From Caryophanales bacterium (GTDB lineage: Bacteria; Bacillota; Bacilli; CAJFEE01), in the NCBI GenBank assembly GCA_029256085.1, contig JAQSYP010000001.1, forward strand, positions 186,001-250,000: a stretch of 64,000 bases of DNA, given 5' to 3'. Positions within the stretch are counted from its first letter, which is position 1. Each line of letters opens with the position of its first letter. The position numbers and the translations under genes are program-made. Of the stretch, positions 8,871-19,029 are shown piece after piece. The notes below the pieces were generated by a model. That model saw only the letters and a list, made by a program, of their open reading frames with translations. It was not told where the DNA came from and ran no database searches.

Positions 8871-10538
8871 ATGGAAACGAACAAAAGGTGGTTAGATTTA
8901 TATCCTGAAGAAATAAGTCCAACAATTGAATATGAGAACATTTCCTTAGGTGGTATGTTACAAAAAATATCGTCTTTATATCCGAATAACAATGCAATTA
9001 GCTTTTTTGGTAACAGAATAAATTATTTTGATCTATATAAGAAGACCCTTAGATTTAGCCAATATCTTTCGAGCATAGGTGTTAAAAAGGGTGATAAGGT
9101 GGCGATTATGCTTCCAAATTGTCCACAAGCTGTAATTGCATTTTTTAGCACTCTAATTTTAGGAGCAATTGTTGTAGAAATTAACCCTTTATATACAGAG
9201 AGAGAAATACAGTTTCACCTAGTCGATAGTGAAAGTAGCGTAATAATCGTTCTGGATTCGTTGGTAAAAAAGGTAGATGCGATTAAGGATTCGACTGGGG
9301 TTAAAAATGTAATTACAACAAGTATTGATGAATATTTTCCTATTTACTTAAAGGTTTTATATAAAATAAAAACGCTTAATAGTGAAAAGTATGGAAGAGA
9401 TGAGCATATTAAATTTCAATCTGCACTAAAATTAGGTAAGGCAATTGAACCAAATGTAGAGATTAATCCACTTAAAGACTTAGCGTTACTTCAATATACA
9501 GGTGGAACTACTGGAGTACCAAAGGGCGTAATGTTAACACATTATAACTTAATAGCAAACACTCGACAATGTAATGAATGGCTTTGCGAATGTAAAACTG
9601 GTGAAGAGAGAGTATTATGCATATTACCATTCTTTCACGTATTCGGTTTAACTACGGGAATGTTACTTTGTGTTAGTCAAGCCTACGAAATGATTCTATT
9701 ACCTAGATTTCAAATTAAAGAAGTTTTAAATACAATTACTAAATCAAAACCAACCCTGTTTCCTGGAACCCCAACAATGTATATTGCTTTATTAAATACA
9801 AAAGACTTACAAAAGTATAATTTAAATTCAATCAATGTATGTGTTAGCGGTTCAGCCCCGTTACCAGTTGAAGTACAAGAACAATTTGAAAAAGTTACTG
9901 GTGGGAAAATTATTGAAGGCTATGGATTAACAGAAGCATCTCCAGTTACACACGCTAATCTACCGTGGGGAATTAGAAAGAAAGGTAGTATAGGGTTACC
10001 TTGGCCAGACGTTGAAACAAAAATCATCTCATTAAATGATAATCAAGAGTGTAATGTTGGTGAGGTTGGTGAACTTTGGGTTAAGGGACCACAAGTAATG
10101 CAAGGTTATTGGAAAAATGAAGATGAAACTAACTCAGTTCTAACTAAAGGATGGTTAAATACAGGTGATTTAGCATATGAGGATGAAGAAGGTTTCTTTT
10201 ATATTGTAGGTCGTAAAAAAGATATGATTATTGCAAGTGGATTTAATGTATATCCAAGGGAAATAGAAGAAGTTCTATATGAACATCCACAAGTAAAAGA
10301 AGCAACGGTAATCGGGATTCCTGACCCTTATAGAGGTGAGACGGTTAAAGCATTTATTGTATTAAAAGAAACAGAAGAGTGTTCAGTCGATGAACTTGAT
10401 AATTATTGTAGAAGATATCTCGCATCATATAAAGTTCCGAAACAGTATGAATTTAGAAGTGAATTACCGAAAACAGCCGTTGGTAAAATACTGCGACGAA
10501 GTTTAGTTGACGAAGAGATAAATAAATTAAAGAAATAG
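8871..10538 (+). CDS. lcfA: Long-chain-fatty-acid--CoA ligase
   Basis: This 555-residue acyl-CoA synthetase activates fatty acids to acyl-CoA through an acyl-adenylate, the first step of beta-oxidation. The AMP-binding motif YTGGTTGVPKG lies near residue 208, EGYGLTEASP near 350, the hinge motif GWLNTGDLA and GRKKDMIIASGFNVYPREIE near 450, and the catalytic-lysine segment PKTAVGKILRR near the C-terminus. ATG 8871 follows TTGGGGCGA; more upstream in-frame starts would add an unusual Asn-rich extension. It lies 23 bases upstream of etfB. The fadR and fadB genes usually found between them in B. subtilis are missing. Confidence 0.95.
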   Translation: METNKRWLDLYPEEISPTIEYENISLGGMLQKISSLYPNNNAISFFGNRINYFDLYKKTLRFSQYLSSIGVKKGDKVAIMLPNCPQAVIAFFSTLILGAIVVEINPLYTEREIQFHLVDSESSVIIVLDSLVKKVDAIKDSTGVKNVITTSIDEYFPIYLKVLYKIKTLNSEKYGRDEHIKFQSALKLGKAIEPNVEINPLKDLALLQYTGGTTGVPKGVMLTHYNLIANTRQCNEWLCECKTGEERVLCILPFFHVFGLTTGMLLCVSQAYEMILLPRFQIKEVLNTITKSKPTLFPGTPTMYIALLNTKDLQKYNLNSINVCVSGSAPLPVEVQEQFEKVTGGKIIEGYGLTEASPVTHANLPWGIRKKGSIGLPWPDVETKIISLNDNQECNVGEVGELWVKGPQVMQGYWKNEDETNSVLTKGWLNTGDLAYEDEEGFFYIVGRKKDMIIASGFNVYPREIEEVLYEHPQVKEATVIGIPDPYRGETVKAFIVLKETEECSVDELDNYCRRYLASYKVPKQYEFRSELPKTAVGKILRRSLVDEEINKLKK

Positions 10539-10561
10539 TATTACCTAGGGGAGGTATTATT

Positions 10562-11332
10562 ATGGATATAATTGTATTACTCAAAAGAACAATCGATGCT
10601 GAAGAGAGAGTAGAGTTAGATAATAATAAAATATCAATGGATAATGTTGAATTTAATATTAATCCGTATGATGAATTTGCGCTAGAGGAAGCAATCAGAA
10701 TTAAAGAAAAGTTTGGTGGATCGGTAACGGTTGTAACAGCTAGCTCCGAGGGATTTGAGAAAGAAATAAGAACAGCCTTTGCTATGGGGGCAGATGATTG
10801 CCTTTTTATAGTGCTAAATAACAACACACCAGATAATGACCCTCATTATTTAGGAGCGATCTTAGCTGAAGGTATTAAGGGAAAGAATTTCGATCTAATA
10901 ATTTCAGGTCAAACATCAATCGACAATAATAATGCAACTACTCCAACTATCGTTGCACAACTTTTAAATATTCCTTGTATAACAAATGTAATTAAGATAG
11001 AAATCGAAGAAGAACACAAGTTTTTATGTCATAGAGATGTTGAAGGGGATATTGAGAAGCTTGAATCACAATCGCCTCTTTTAATTACAGCTCAGCAAGG
11101 ACTGTGTGAGCCTAGATATCCTACACTTTCCGGTATAATGAAGGCGAAAAAGAAGAAAATTGAAAAGGTTCTTGAGGATGAGCTAGCACAATCAGGTTTA
11201 GCAGCGAGTGTAAAAACTACAGGAATCTATTTACCACCAAGTAAGAATGGGGGCAAGACTGTTTCTGGGACCCCAGAAGAACAGGCTACTGAAATTTTCA
11301 GCTACATTAAGAATGATGCAAAACTAATGTAG
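10562..11332 (+). CDS. etfB: Electron transfer flavoprotein, beta subunit
   Basis: This 256-residue EtfB pairs with EtfA to carry electrons from acyl-CoA dehydrogenases to the respiratory chain. The N-terminus MDIIVLLKRTIDAEERV and the NPYDEFALEEAIRIKEK segment are typical. The signature around GQTSIDNNNATTP near residue 120 contributes to AMP binding. A strong GGGGAGG site precedes the ATG. The gene lies between lcfA and etfA with short gaps and is probably co-transcribed with both. Confidence 0.95.
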   Translation: MDIIVLLKRTIDAEERVELDNNKISMDNVEFNINPYDEFALEEAIRIKEKFGGSVTVVTASSEGFEKEIRTAFAMGADDCLFIVLNNNTPDNDPHYLGAILAEGIKGKNFDLIISGQTSIDNNNATTPTIVAQLLNIPCITNVIKIEIEEEHKFLCHRDVEGDIEKLESQSPLLITAQQGLCEPRYPTLSGIMKAKKKKIEKVLEDELAQSGLAASVKTTGIYLPPSKNGGKTVSGTPEEQATEIFSYIKNDAKLM

Positions 11333-11342
11333 GGGGGATTAT

Positions 11343-12287
11343 ATGAAAACCTTTATTGTTTTAGAAACAAGAAATAATAATCTTAAGGCTGTTTCGTTAG
11401 AACTAATATGTGCTGCTAAAAAATATAACGATAATAATATTTGCGCAATTTTAGTTAACGAGAGTGCAGATAATTTTATAGATGATATAAAAAAATATGG
11501 TGTAAATGAGTTAATTATAATAAACACGACAGAGCCGATGGTGACATCAACTAATTTAACTGAAGCTTTATTTTCGCTACATGAAAAATATCAACCTAAT
11601 GGATGGATTTTTTCTAACACAGTTACATTTAAAGATTGTGCAACTAGAATAGCAGCTAAGTATAAATTGGGATGTGTTACTGATGTAGTTGGGATAACCG
11701 ACGACGGATTACTTTTAAAGCCACTCTATTCCGGTAAGGCCATCGAAAAAAAACAAATATTGACCAATGGATTTGTATTTACAGTTAGACAGAGCTGTTT
11801 CGAGTTAGTACAACAACCATCTCGAGAAATGCAGATTGTTACTGAAGAATTGGGATTAATTATAACTAAAATAAAAGTAAAAGAAATTGCCACTAAAATA
11901 AAAGAAGGCGTTGACTTATCAGAAGCAAAGATAATTGTAGCAGGGGGTAGAGGAGTAAAAACCAAAGAAGGGTTTGAAGTTATTAAACAATTAGCTGATA
12001 AATTAGGCGGTGCTGTTGGTGCCTCAAGAGGAGCATGTGACGCTGATTATTGTGATTACAGCTTACAAATAGGGCAAACAGGAAAAATTGTCTCACCAGA
12101 TTTATATATTGCGTGTGGAATTTCTGGTGCAATTCAACATATAGCAGGGATGTCTAATTCAAAGCATATTATCGCAATTAATAAAGATCCTGATGCTCCT
12201 ATTTTTAATATAAGTGATTTATGTATTGTAGGGGATTTGTTTGAAGTAATACCAATACTAATTGAAGAACTTTCAAATAATAGTTAA
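11343..12287 (+). CDS. etfA: Electron transfer flavoprotein, alpha subunit
   Basis: This 314-residue EtfA carries the FAD-binding domain of the ETF dimer. The C-terminal half shows GGRGVKTKEGF near 200, then GASRGACDADY, GQTGKIVSPDLYIACG and NKDPDAPIF, all characteristic of the family. The start codon is 10 bases after the etfB stop and is preceded by GGGGGG. A short AT-rich hairpin at about 12287-12306 may terminate the operon, although its loop is tight. Confidence 0.95.
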   Translation: MKTFIVLETRNNNLKAVSLELICAAKKYNDNNICAILVNESADNFIDDIKKYGVNELIIINTTEPMVTSTNLTEALFSLHEKYQPNGWIFSNTVTFKDCATRIAAKYKLGCVTDVVGITDDGLLLKPLYSGKAIEKKQILTNGFVFTVRQSCFELVQQPSREMQIVTEELGLIITKIKVKEIATKIKEGVDLSEAKIIVAGGRGVKTKEGFEVIKQLADKLGGAVGASRGACDADYCDYSLQIGQTGKIVSPDLYIACGISGAIQHIAGMSNSKHIIAINKDPDAPIFNISDLCIVGDLFEVIPILIEELSNNS

Positions 12288-12438
12288 ATAATGAGCATTA
12301 TTTTTTATAATTATTTCTGTTTAGTGTAAACTATTTTTGATATTAGATTTAGTACTGGGTAAAATTGGTATTAAATGTTAGCAAATTAAATATTAAGATG
12401 ATATACTGGGTATAGTATATTGTTAGGAGGTAATTTAC

Positions 12439-12753
12439 ATGGCAATAGTTAGTGCAACAGATCAAACATTTACTTCAGAGATAAGCTCTGGATTAACTTT
12501 AGTGGACTTTTGGGCACCTTGGTGTGGACCTTGTCGCATGATTGCTCCTGTACTTGAAGAAATTGATTCAGAAATGGCAGATGTAGTTAAGATCGTAAAG
12601 GTTGATGTTGATCAAAATCAACAAACAGCTGCTGATTACGGAGTAATGAGTATTCCAACAATCATCTTAATGAAAGATGGTCAAAAGGTTGATCAAGTAA
12701 TTGGTTTTAAGCCTAAGGAAGAATTAGTAAAACTAATAAACGCACATAAATAA
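12439..12753 (+). CDS. trxA: Thioredoxin
   Basis: This 104-residue thioredoxin has the redox-active WCGPC at residues 28-32, the buried Asp in LVDFWAPW and the cis-proline in the MSIPTIILM segment. It reduces protein disulfides in the cytosol. The ATG follows a strong TAGGAGGT. It has the same place between etfA and uvrC as in B. subtilis. A possible promoter with TATACT at 12402-12407 lies upstream, and a terminator follows. Confidence 0.97.
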   Translation: MAIVSATDQTFTSEISSGLTLVDFWAPWCGPCRMIAPVLEEIDSEMADVVKIVKVDVDQNQQTAADYGVMSIPTIILMKDGQKVDQVIGFKPKEELVKLINAHK

Positions 12754-12759
12754 TCAATA

Positions 12760-12792
12760 AAACTAAGAACAATTTTGTTCTTAGTTTTTTAT
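12760..12792 (+). terminator. Rho-independent terminator after trxA
   Basis: AAACTAAGAAC pairs with GTTCTTAGTTT around AATTTT and is followed by a T-rich tail. Confidence 0.85.
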
Positions 12793-12898
12793 TTTTAGCG
12801 CTATACTTCAAAAAGAGGACGAGTAGGTCTATAATAACTCTATATTATAATGTGCAACTTGTGGACAAGACAAAAGCTAATAAAATGGTGGTGAGATT

Positions 12899-14695
12899 GT
12901 GGATGATTTCTTAAAACAAAAGCTGGCTGTAATTCCTGACCAACCAGGCGTTTATTTAATGAAAGATAAAAACGGTACAGTAATATATGTAGGTAAAGCC
13001 AAGGTTTTAAAAAATAGAGTCAGGTCATACTTCACCGGTGCTCTTGATGCAAAAACATTTAGGCTTGTTCAGGAAATAGTTGATTTTGAATATATTATTA
13101 CATCATCTAACTTGGAAGCTCTTTTATTAGAGATAAATCTCATCAAAAAGTACGATCCGAAATTTAACATAATGCTTAAAGATGATAAATCTTATCCTTA
13201 TTTAAAGATAACTGCTGATAGGCACCCAAAATTAATAATTACAAGGCAACTAAAAAAAGACAAGGGAAAATACTTTGGCCCTTATCCAAATGTTACTGCG
13301 GCGAATCAAACTAAAAAATTATTAGATAGAATTTACCCTTTAAGAAAATGTTCAATGATTCCAAATAAAGTATGTATTTACTACCATATTCACCAGTGTT
13401 TAGGTCCTTGTATAAATGAAATTCCTATAGAACAAAACAATGGAATCGTTGAGCAAATCACTAAATTTTTAAATGGTGGATATAAAGACGTTAAAGTAGA
13501 TTTAGAAAAGAAAATGTTTGGGGCTTCTGAAAATTTAGAGTTTGAACGTGCAATGGAGTACAGGGATCAAATAACATCAATTGAAACCATTATGGAAAAT
13601 CAAAAGATGATGTTTAATGACTTTATAGATAGAGATATCTTTGGGTATTCAGTCGATAGGGGATGGATGTGTATTCAAGTATTCTTCCTTAGACTAGGTA
13701 AAATTATTGAAAGAGATATATCTTTATTTCCTTTATATGATGATCCTTCGGAGGAGTTATCTAGTTTTATTGCTAGTTTTTATTTAGAAAAAAATTATCC
13801 TCAACCAAAGGAAATATTATTACCGCCTGAAGCAGATATTGAAACATTATCACACTTATTAAATACAAATACAATTGTACCAAAACTAGGTAAGAAAAAA
13901 GAGTTAGTTGCCCTTGCTTCCAAAAATGCGGAAAATGCAATAAAAGAAAAGTTTTTACTTATTGAGCGTAACGAAGAGAGAACTTATGGTGCATCGCAAA
14001 AATTAGGAGAAGCACTTGGATTAAATAATTTGTCTCGAGTAGAAGCGTTTGATAATTCAAATATACAAGGTACATCCCCGGTTTCAGCGTTAATAGTTTT
14101 TGTTGATGGAAAACCATCTAAAAAGGAATATAGAAAATATAAGATAACTTCCGTCGTTGGACCAAATGATTATGATTCGATGCGAGAGGTAATACGTAGA
14201 AGATATAGCAGAGTTATTAAAGATAATCTACCTAGACCAGACTTGATTATTGTTGATGGTGGCAAAGGTCATATAAATGCGGCTAGAGATGTATTAATCA
14301 ATGAGCTTGGAATTAATATTCCTGTTGCAGGACTTGCAAAAGACGATAAACACAAAACATCGCAATTGTTGTTTGGAGATCCAATCTATGCGGTCAATTT
14401 GATGCATAATAGTCAAGAATTCTATTTACTGCAACGAATACAAGACGAAGTTCATAGATTTGCAATATCTTTTCACAGGCAAGTTAGGTCGAAGTCTCTT
14501 TTTACTTCAATACTTGATGGAATACAAGGTGTGGGAGAATCTAGGAAAAAACAACTTCTTAAACACTTCGGATCGTTAAAGAAACTAAAGGAAGCAAGTC
14601 TAGATGAAATTATTTCTGCCAAAATACCAGTAAATGTTGCTCGGAACATATATAAGGTAATTAATGAAGAAAAAAAGAGTAGTGAAACCAATTAA
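12899..14695 (+). CDS. uvrC: UvrABC system protein C
   Basis: This 598-residue UvrC makes the dual incisions of nucleotide excision repair. An N-terminal GIY-YIG nuclease domain ([10 protein letters not shown] then [18 protein letters not shown], about residues 17-48) makes the 3' cut. A UVR motif for UvrB contact lies near 200-230. An RNase H-like domain follows (FDNSNIQGT and IVDGGKGH). A helix-hairpin-helix pair ends the protein ([16 protein letters not shown]). The start is GTG 12899 behind GGTGGTGAG. The length equals the B. subtilis protein as I recall it. Confidence 0.96.
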   Translation: MDDFLKQKLAVIPDQPGVYLMKDKNGTVIYVGKAKVLKNRVRSYFTGALDAKTFRLVQEIVDFEYIITSSNLEALLLEINLIKKYDPKFNIMLKDDKSYPYLKITADRHPKLIITRQLKKDKGKYFGPYPNVTAANQTKKLLDRIYPLRKCSMIPNKVCIYYHIHQCLGPCINEIPIEQNNGIVEQITKFLNGGYKDVKVDLEKKMFGASENLEFERAMEYRDQITSIETIMENQKMMFNDFIDRDIFGYSVDRGWMCIQVFFLRLGKIIERDISLFPLYDDPSEELSSFIASFYLEKNYPQPKEILLPPEADIETLSHLLNTNTIVPKLGKKKELVALASKNAENAIKEKFLLIERNEERTYGASQKLGEALGLNNLSRVEAFDNSNIQGTSPVSALIVFVDGKPSKKEYRKYKITSVVGPNDYDSMREVIRRRYSRVIKDNLPRPDLIIVDGGKGHINAARDVLINELGINIPVAGLAKDDKHKTSQLLFGDPIYAVNLMHNSQEFYLLQRIQDEVHRFAISFHRQVRSKSLFTSILDGIQGVGESRKKQLLKHFGSLKKLKEASLDEIISAKIPVNVARNIYKVINEEKKSSETN

Positions 14696-14715
14696 AAGGT
14701 TTCATTACTCCTTTT
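14677..14715. terminator. Bidirectional terminator between uvrC and yslB
   Basis: GAGTAGTGAAACC (14677-14689) pairs with GGTTTCATTACTC (14698-14710), with one wobble pair. A T-rich tail lies to the right and an A run to the left. The uvrC stop codon lies in the loop. Confidence 0.85.
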
Positions 14716-15157
14716 ATATTACATCTTTATAATCCCATTTAACTGTAAGTCTAACTGACTTCTCTCGCTTGTTTAAGTCAATAGTTGTTTCAGTAATGCA
14801 TTTTTTTTGAAGTTCAATAGATTGAGCTAGAAATCCAGCTTCTAAATAATATGAAATATTTCTATTATCATTGAACCTCTGTTCAATTAGAGGACTAGTT
14901 AATTTTAAATCTAGGTGGTCTTTCTTATCTTTTATAATCGCTAGTTTACCGAATCCAGAGTGCTGAAAAAAAGTGATGATTGAATCGAAATTTTCCAAGT
15001 TATATTTTCTAGCTAAGTTTTTCCCTGTCCAGTAAAGTATTTCATCAGTATCTTTACCAAGTAGACTCTGTATTACTTCTTCTCTTAGAAGTTCATATGA
15101 GAAACCTGTAGTTTTTACTTCATAAATTAATTCTTGATTATGATATGTTTCAGTCAC
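14714..15157 (-). CDS. yslB: DUF2507 family protein (YslB homologue)
   Basis: This 147-residue protein of the DUF2507 family resembles B. subtilis YslB, which lies beside sdhCAB there too. The pattern FSYELLREEVIQSLLGKD, then the segment YWTGKNLARKYNL near residues 41-53 and the closing LTVKWDYKD are the recognisable parts. The family resembles a heme-NO or V4R-like fold, and its role is unknown. It is convergent with uvrC and divergent from sdhC. No membrane segment is visible, so it is probably cytosolic. Confidence 0.75.
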   Translation of the reverse strand: MTETYHNQELIYEVKTTGFSYELLREEVIQSLLGKDTDEILYWTGKNLARKYNLENFDSIITFFQHSGFGKLAIIKDKKDHLDLKLTSPLIEQRFNDNRNISYYLEAGFLAQSIELQKKCITETTIDLNKREKSVRLTVKWDYKDVI

Positions 15158-15243
15158 TAAATAATACCCCTCTTTCTATCTACTAATAATAACAAAAAAA
15201 TAATTAAACACAAATAGTTTGAAAAGATGTAACATCCTTTTTC

Positions 15244-15272
15244 TTGACTGATATATAACACGGTAATAAAAT
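15244..15272 (+). promoter_or_regulatory. Candidate sigma-A promoter for sdhCAB
   Basis: TTGACT at 15244-15249 and TAAAAT at 15267-15272 are separated by 17 bases, which is close to consensus. The implied leader is about 85 bases before sdhC. Confidence 0.6.
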
Positions 15273-15363
15273 TGAACAAGATGCAAATTTAGAATATTTT
15301 CACAATTTGTATTATAAAGATAGAGAGACAAACTAAAAAGTTAGAGGAGAGAGGAAAAATTTT

Positions 15364-15993
15364 ATGGGGAGAGAGCTAGAATTTTATAATCGAAAACTGC
15401 ACTCGTTGTTGGGTATTATCCCAATAGGTTTATTTTTAACAGAACATTTGATTGTTAACTACATGGCTACTAGAGGTGCAACTTCATTTAATGCAGCAGC
15501 ACAGTTCCTAGAAAAACTACCAATTAGATATGCATTAGAAATTTTTATCATTGCATTACCTTTGCTCTATCATGCTTTTTATGGTATCTACATTGCTCTC
15601 ACCTCGAAGAACAATGTAAAAGAGTACGGGTATGCTAGAAACTGGTTATTCTATATTCAAAGAATTTCAGGATTCATTACCTTAGCGTTTATTTTAGTAC
15701 ATATGTGGCAAACAAGAATTGCCGCAATGTATGGGCAAGAAGTAGACTATACAATGATGGAAGCTATTTTAGTAGATCCAGTTTGGTTTGTATTTTATTT
15801 AGTAGGGTTGCTTGCGACTACATATCACTTTGCAAATGGGTTATGGTCATTTTGTATTAGTTGGGGAATTACAGTTACTCCAAAGTCTCAAAAGATCATG
15901 TCGTATGTAGCTGTATTAGTATTTGTATTATTATCTTATTTTGGAATACGTGCACTTTTTGCATTCGTTGATCCAAACCTAGCATATTTGTAA
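15364..15993 (+). CDS. sdhC: Succinate dehydrogenase cytochrome b558 subunit
   Basis: This 209-residue SdhC anchors succinate:menaquinone oxidoreductase in the membrane and binds the two hemes. Five hydrophobic helices are visible, with histidines in the expected places (KLHSLLGI, TEHLIVN, YHAFYG, LVHMWQ, TYHFANGLW). The ATG follows an AGAGGAGAGAGG site. It is the first gene of sdhCAB, 12 bases before sdhA. Confidence 0.95.
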   Translation: MGRELEFYNRKLHSLLGIIPIGLFLTEHLIVNYMATRGATSFNAAAQFLEKLPIRYALEIFIIALPLLYHAFYGIYIALTSKNNVKEYGYARNWLFYIQRISGFITLAFILVHMWQTRIAAMYGQEVDYTMMEAILVDPVWFVFYLVGLLATTYHFANGLWSFCISWGITVTPKSQKIMSYVAVLVFVLLSYFGIRALFAFVDPNLAYL

Positions 15994-16005
15994 GGAGAGA
16001 AAATC

Positions 16006-17766
16006 ATGGGGAAAAATAAACTTGTAGTTGTCGGAGGCGGATTAGCAGGATTAATGGCAACATTAAAAGCGGCTGAATCTGGTGTGCCTGTTGAATTATT
16101 TTCGTTAGTTCCCGTAAAACGTTCCCACTCTGTATGTGCTCAAGGTGGAATTAACGGTGCTGTAAATACTAAAGGTGAAGGCGATTCTCCATGGGAGCAT
16201 TTTGATGATACAGTTTATGGCGGAGATTTCTTAGCAAATCAACCACCAGTATTAAAAATGTGTGAAGCAGCTCCTGGAATTATTCATCTAATGGATCGTA
16301 TGGGAGTTATGTTTAACCGAACTCCTGAAGGATTAATAGATTTTAGACGCTTCGGAGGAACGCAACATCACAGAACGGCATTTTCTGGTGCGACTACTGG
16401 ACAACAACTTTTATATGCTTTAGATGAGCAAGTTAGACGTTATGAAGTAGAAGGTTTAGTTACTAAATACGAGGGTTGGGAATTCCTAAGTGTAATTTTA
16501 GACGAAGAGCAAACGAGCCGCGGAATCGTTGCACAAGATCTAACGACTATGGAGATCAAGGCGTTCCCATCAGATGCAGTAATAATTGCAACTGGTGGTA
16601 ATGGTATGGTGTTTGGAAAATCAACTAACTCTGTTATAAATACTGGTTTTGCAGCTGGTAAGGCTTATATGCAAGGTGCATATTATGCAAATGGAGAGTT
16701 TGTACAAATTCATCCTACTGCTATTCCAGGTGATGATAAATTACGATTAATGAGTGAATCAGCACGTGGAGAGGGTGGGCGTGTTTGGACTTATAAAGAT
16801 GGAAAACCGTGGTATTTCTTAGAAGAAAAATATCCTGCATATGGGAATCTAGTTCCAAGAGACATTGCTACACGTGAAATATTCGACGTTGTAGTCAACC
16901 AAAGATTAGGCGTCAATGGTGAAAATATGGTGTTCCTAGATGTTTCTCATATGGATAAAAAGCAACTAGATATAAAACTTGGTGGAATATTAGAAATCTA
17001 CGAGAAGTTTATGGGTGAAGACCCCCACAAATTACCTATGAAGATCTTCCCAGCAGTTCACTATTCAATGGGAGGACTATGGGTAGACTATAATCAAATG
17101 ACTAATATAAAAGGTTTATTTGCTGCAGGAGAAGCTGATTACTCTATGCATGGAGCAAATAGATTAGGAGCTAACTCATTACTATCAGCGATTTATGGTG
17201 GTATGGTAGCAGGACCTAGCGCGTTAAAATATATTAAAGGCTTAAATAAGACTATTGATTCGTTCCCAAGTACTTTCTTTGAATTAGCAGAGAAAGAAGA
17301 ACAAGGCAAATATGACGATCTATTAAAAATGGATGGCAAAGAAAATGCATTTGTTATTCATAAAGAACTTGGTGAGTGGATGACTGATAATGTAACAGTA
17401 GTTAGATACAATGACAAACTACTAAAAACAGATGAGAAATTACAAGAATTAATGGAAAGATTTAAGAATATTAATATTCAAGATACTTCTAAATGGAGTA
17501 ATCAGGCAGCACCTTTCACTCGTCAATTAGATGCAATGCTTCAGCTTGCAAGAGTAATAACTTTAGGTGCATATAAAAGAAATGAAAGCCGTGGTGCTCA
17601 TTACAAGCCTGATTTTCCTGAGAGAGATGATGAGAATTTCTTAAAGACAACATTGGCAAGATATGATGCCGTAAATAACCAACCATTGTTCACATATGAA
17701 AAGGTAGATACATCACTTATTCAACCTCGTAAACGTGATTATTCAAAGGCAAAGGGGGCTAATTAA
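16006..17766 (+). CDS. sdhA: Succinate dehydrogenase flavoprotein subunit
   Basis: This 586-residue SdhA oxidises succinate to fumarate. The FAD dinucleotide motif VVVGGGLAGL lies at about residues 7-16. His41 in RSHSVCAQGG is the expected covalent FAD attachment site. Substrate-site motifs QHHRTAFSGATTGQQ, HPTAIPG and ARGEGGRVW follow, and the HGANRLGANSLL segment closes the FAD domain. It is the middle gene of the operon, with the sdhB start immediately after the stop codon. Confidence 0.97.
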   Translation: MGKNKLVVVGGGLAGLMATLKAAESGVPVELFSLVPVKRSHSVCAQGGINGAVNTKGEGDSPWEHFDDTVYGGDFLANQPPVLKMCEAAPGIIHLMDRMGVMFNRTPEGLIDFRRFGGTQHHRTAFSGATTGQQLLYALDEQVRRYEVEGLVTKYEGWEFLSVILDEEQTSRGIVAQDLTTMEIKAFPSDAVIIATGGNGMVFGKSTNSVINTGFAAGKAYMQGAYYANGEFVQIHPTAIPGDDKLRLMSESARGEGGRVWTYKDGKPWYFLEEKYPAYGNLVPRDIATREIFDVVVNQRLGVNGENMVFLDVSHMDKKQLDIKLGGILEIYEKFMGEDPHKLPMKIFPAVHYSMGGLWVDYNQMTNIKGLFAAGEADYSMHGANRLGANSLLSAIYGGMVAGPSALKYIKGLNKTIDSFPSTFFELAEKEEQGKYDDLLKMDGKENAFVIHKELGEWMTDNVTVVRYNDKLLKTDEKLQELMERFKNINIQDTSKWSNQAAPFTRQLDAMLQLARVITLGAYKRNESRGAHYKPDFPERDDENFLKTTLARYDAVNNQPLFTYEKVDTSLIQPRKRDYSKAKGAN

Positions 17767-18528
17767 ATGACTGCAAAAACTATTCATATAATAATTAAGC
17801 GTCAGGATAGCCCTGATAGTAAGATTTATGAGCAAGAATTTAGAATTCCGTATCGACCTAATATGAACGTTATTTCTGCTTTGATGGAAATTAGGAGAAA
17901 TCCAGTTGATATTAACGGAAAAACAATTTCACCCATATCATGGGAAATGAACTGTTTAGAAGAAGTTTGTGGTGCTTGTTCGATGATCATTAATGGAAAA
18001 CCAAGACAATCATGCTCAACATTAATTGATAATCTTGATCAACCTATTAAATTAGCACCGTTAAAGACATTTCCGATTGTCAGAGATTTATTAATAAATA
18101 GAAATAAAATGTTTGAGTCACTTAAGAAGGTTAAAGCATGGATTCCGATTGATGGATCACATGATTTAGGTGCCGGCCCTAAGATGCCAGAAGCTAAACG
18201 ACAATGGGCTTATGAATTGTCAAAGTGTATGACATGCGGTGTTTGTCTAGAATCTTGTCCTAATGTTAATGAAAAATCAGATTTTATTGGACCAGCTCCA
18301 CTTTCTCAAGTAAGACTATTCAATGCACATCCAACAGGAGCTTTAAATGCAGCTGAAAGACTTCGAACAATCATGGGCGAAGGTGGTCTTGCTAATTGTG
18401 GCAATTCTCAAAACTGCGTGGAGGCATGTCCTAAAGGGATACCATTAACTACATCTATAGCTGCATTAAACAGAGCAACAACTGTCCAAATGTTTAAAGA
18501 CTTCTTTGGTAGTGATAATAATTACTAA
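17767..18528 (+). CDS. sdhB: Succinate dehydrogenase iron-sulfur subunit
   Basis: This 253-residue SdhB passes electrons from the flavin to the menaquinone site. The [2Fe-2S] cysteines lie in CLEEVCGACSM and the following SCST. The [4Fe-4S] and [3Fe-4S] ligands are in CMTCGVCLESCPN and CGNSQNCVEACPKG. The ATG directly abuts the sdhA stop codon, with an AAAGGGGG ribosome-binding site inside the end of sdhA. A terminator follows. Confidence 0.97.
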   Translation: MTAKTIHIIIKRQDSPDSKIYEQEFRIPYRPNMNVISALMEIRRNPVDINGKTISPISWEMNCLEEVCGACSMIINGKPRQSCSTLIDNLDQPIKLAPLKTFPIVRDLLINRNKMFESLKKVKAWIPIDGSHDLGAGPKMPEAKRQWAYELSKCMTCGVCLESCPNVNEKSDFIGPAPLSQVRLFNAHPTGALNAAERLRTIMGEGGLANCGNSQNCVEACPKGIPLTTSIAALNRATTVQMFKDFFGSDNNY

Positions 18529-18541
18529 TAATTTAACAAGC

Positions 18542-18575
18542 TGCCTCTATAATAGAATATAGAGGCATTTTTTTT
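18542..18575 (+). terminator. Rho-independent terminator after sdhCAB
   Basis: TGCCTCTAT pairs with ATAGAGGCA around an 8-base loop and is followed by eight T residues. Confidence 0.9.
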
Positions 18576-18678
18576 ATTTTGAATTATCACGAAGATGCAT
18601 GTTGAAACATAAAATAATTTGACTAAGTAATTACCCATAATTGGAGTGCTCAGGCTTACACAAGGAGGGTCATCGCCA

Positions 18679-18903
18679 TTGAAAGACAAGGAGTTTCAAC
18701 CTAAGCCACTCTTAACAAAAAGGGAAAGAGAAGTTTTTGAGTTACTCGTTCAAGACAAAACGACAAGAGAAATTGCAGGCGATTTATTTATAAGTGAGAA
18801 AACTGTTCGAAACCATATTTCAAATGCTATGCAAAAATTGGGAGTAAAAGGGCGGTCCCAAGCAGTTGTCGAATTGATTAGAATGGGTGAACTAGAACTA
18901 TAA
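18679..18903 (+). CDS. gerE: Spore coat transcription regulator GerE
   Basis: This 74-residue LuxR-type helix-turn-helix protein acts late in the mother cell, activating or repressing coat genes together with sigma-K. The sequence LLTKREREVFELL, then TTREIAGDLFISEKTVRNHI is almost identical to what I recall of B. subtilis GerE. The start is TTG 18679, 8 bases after AAGGAGGGT; it gives exactly the 74-residue length of the B. subtilis protein. Longer in-frame starts would include the ribosome-binding site. The gene is monocistronic. Confidence 0.96.
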   Translation: MKDKEFQPKPLLTKREREVFELLVQDKTTREIAGDLFISEKTVRNHISNAMQKLGVKGRSQAVVELIRMGELEL

Positions 18904-18917
18904 TTTTTCTATTTTTG

Positions 18918-18942
18918 TGCTCTCGACTTCGAGAGCTTTTTT
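18918..18942 (+). terminator. Rho-independent terminator after gerE
   Basis: GCTCTCGA pairs with TCGAGAGC around CT, followed by six T residues. Confidence 0.85.
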
Positions 18943-19029
18943 ATATTAATTTAAATTTTCTATTATTATTTTCCAAAAATTAGGAAACAATATATCAGTA
19001 TATTCAATCTTAGTAAAGGGGTAATAACA

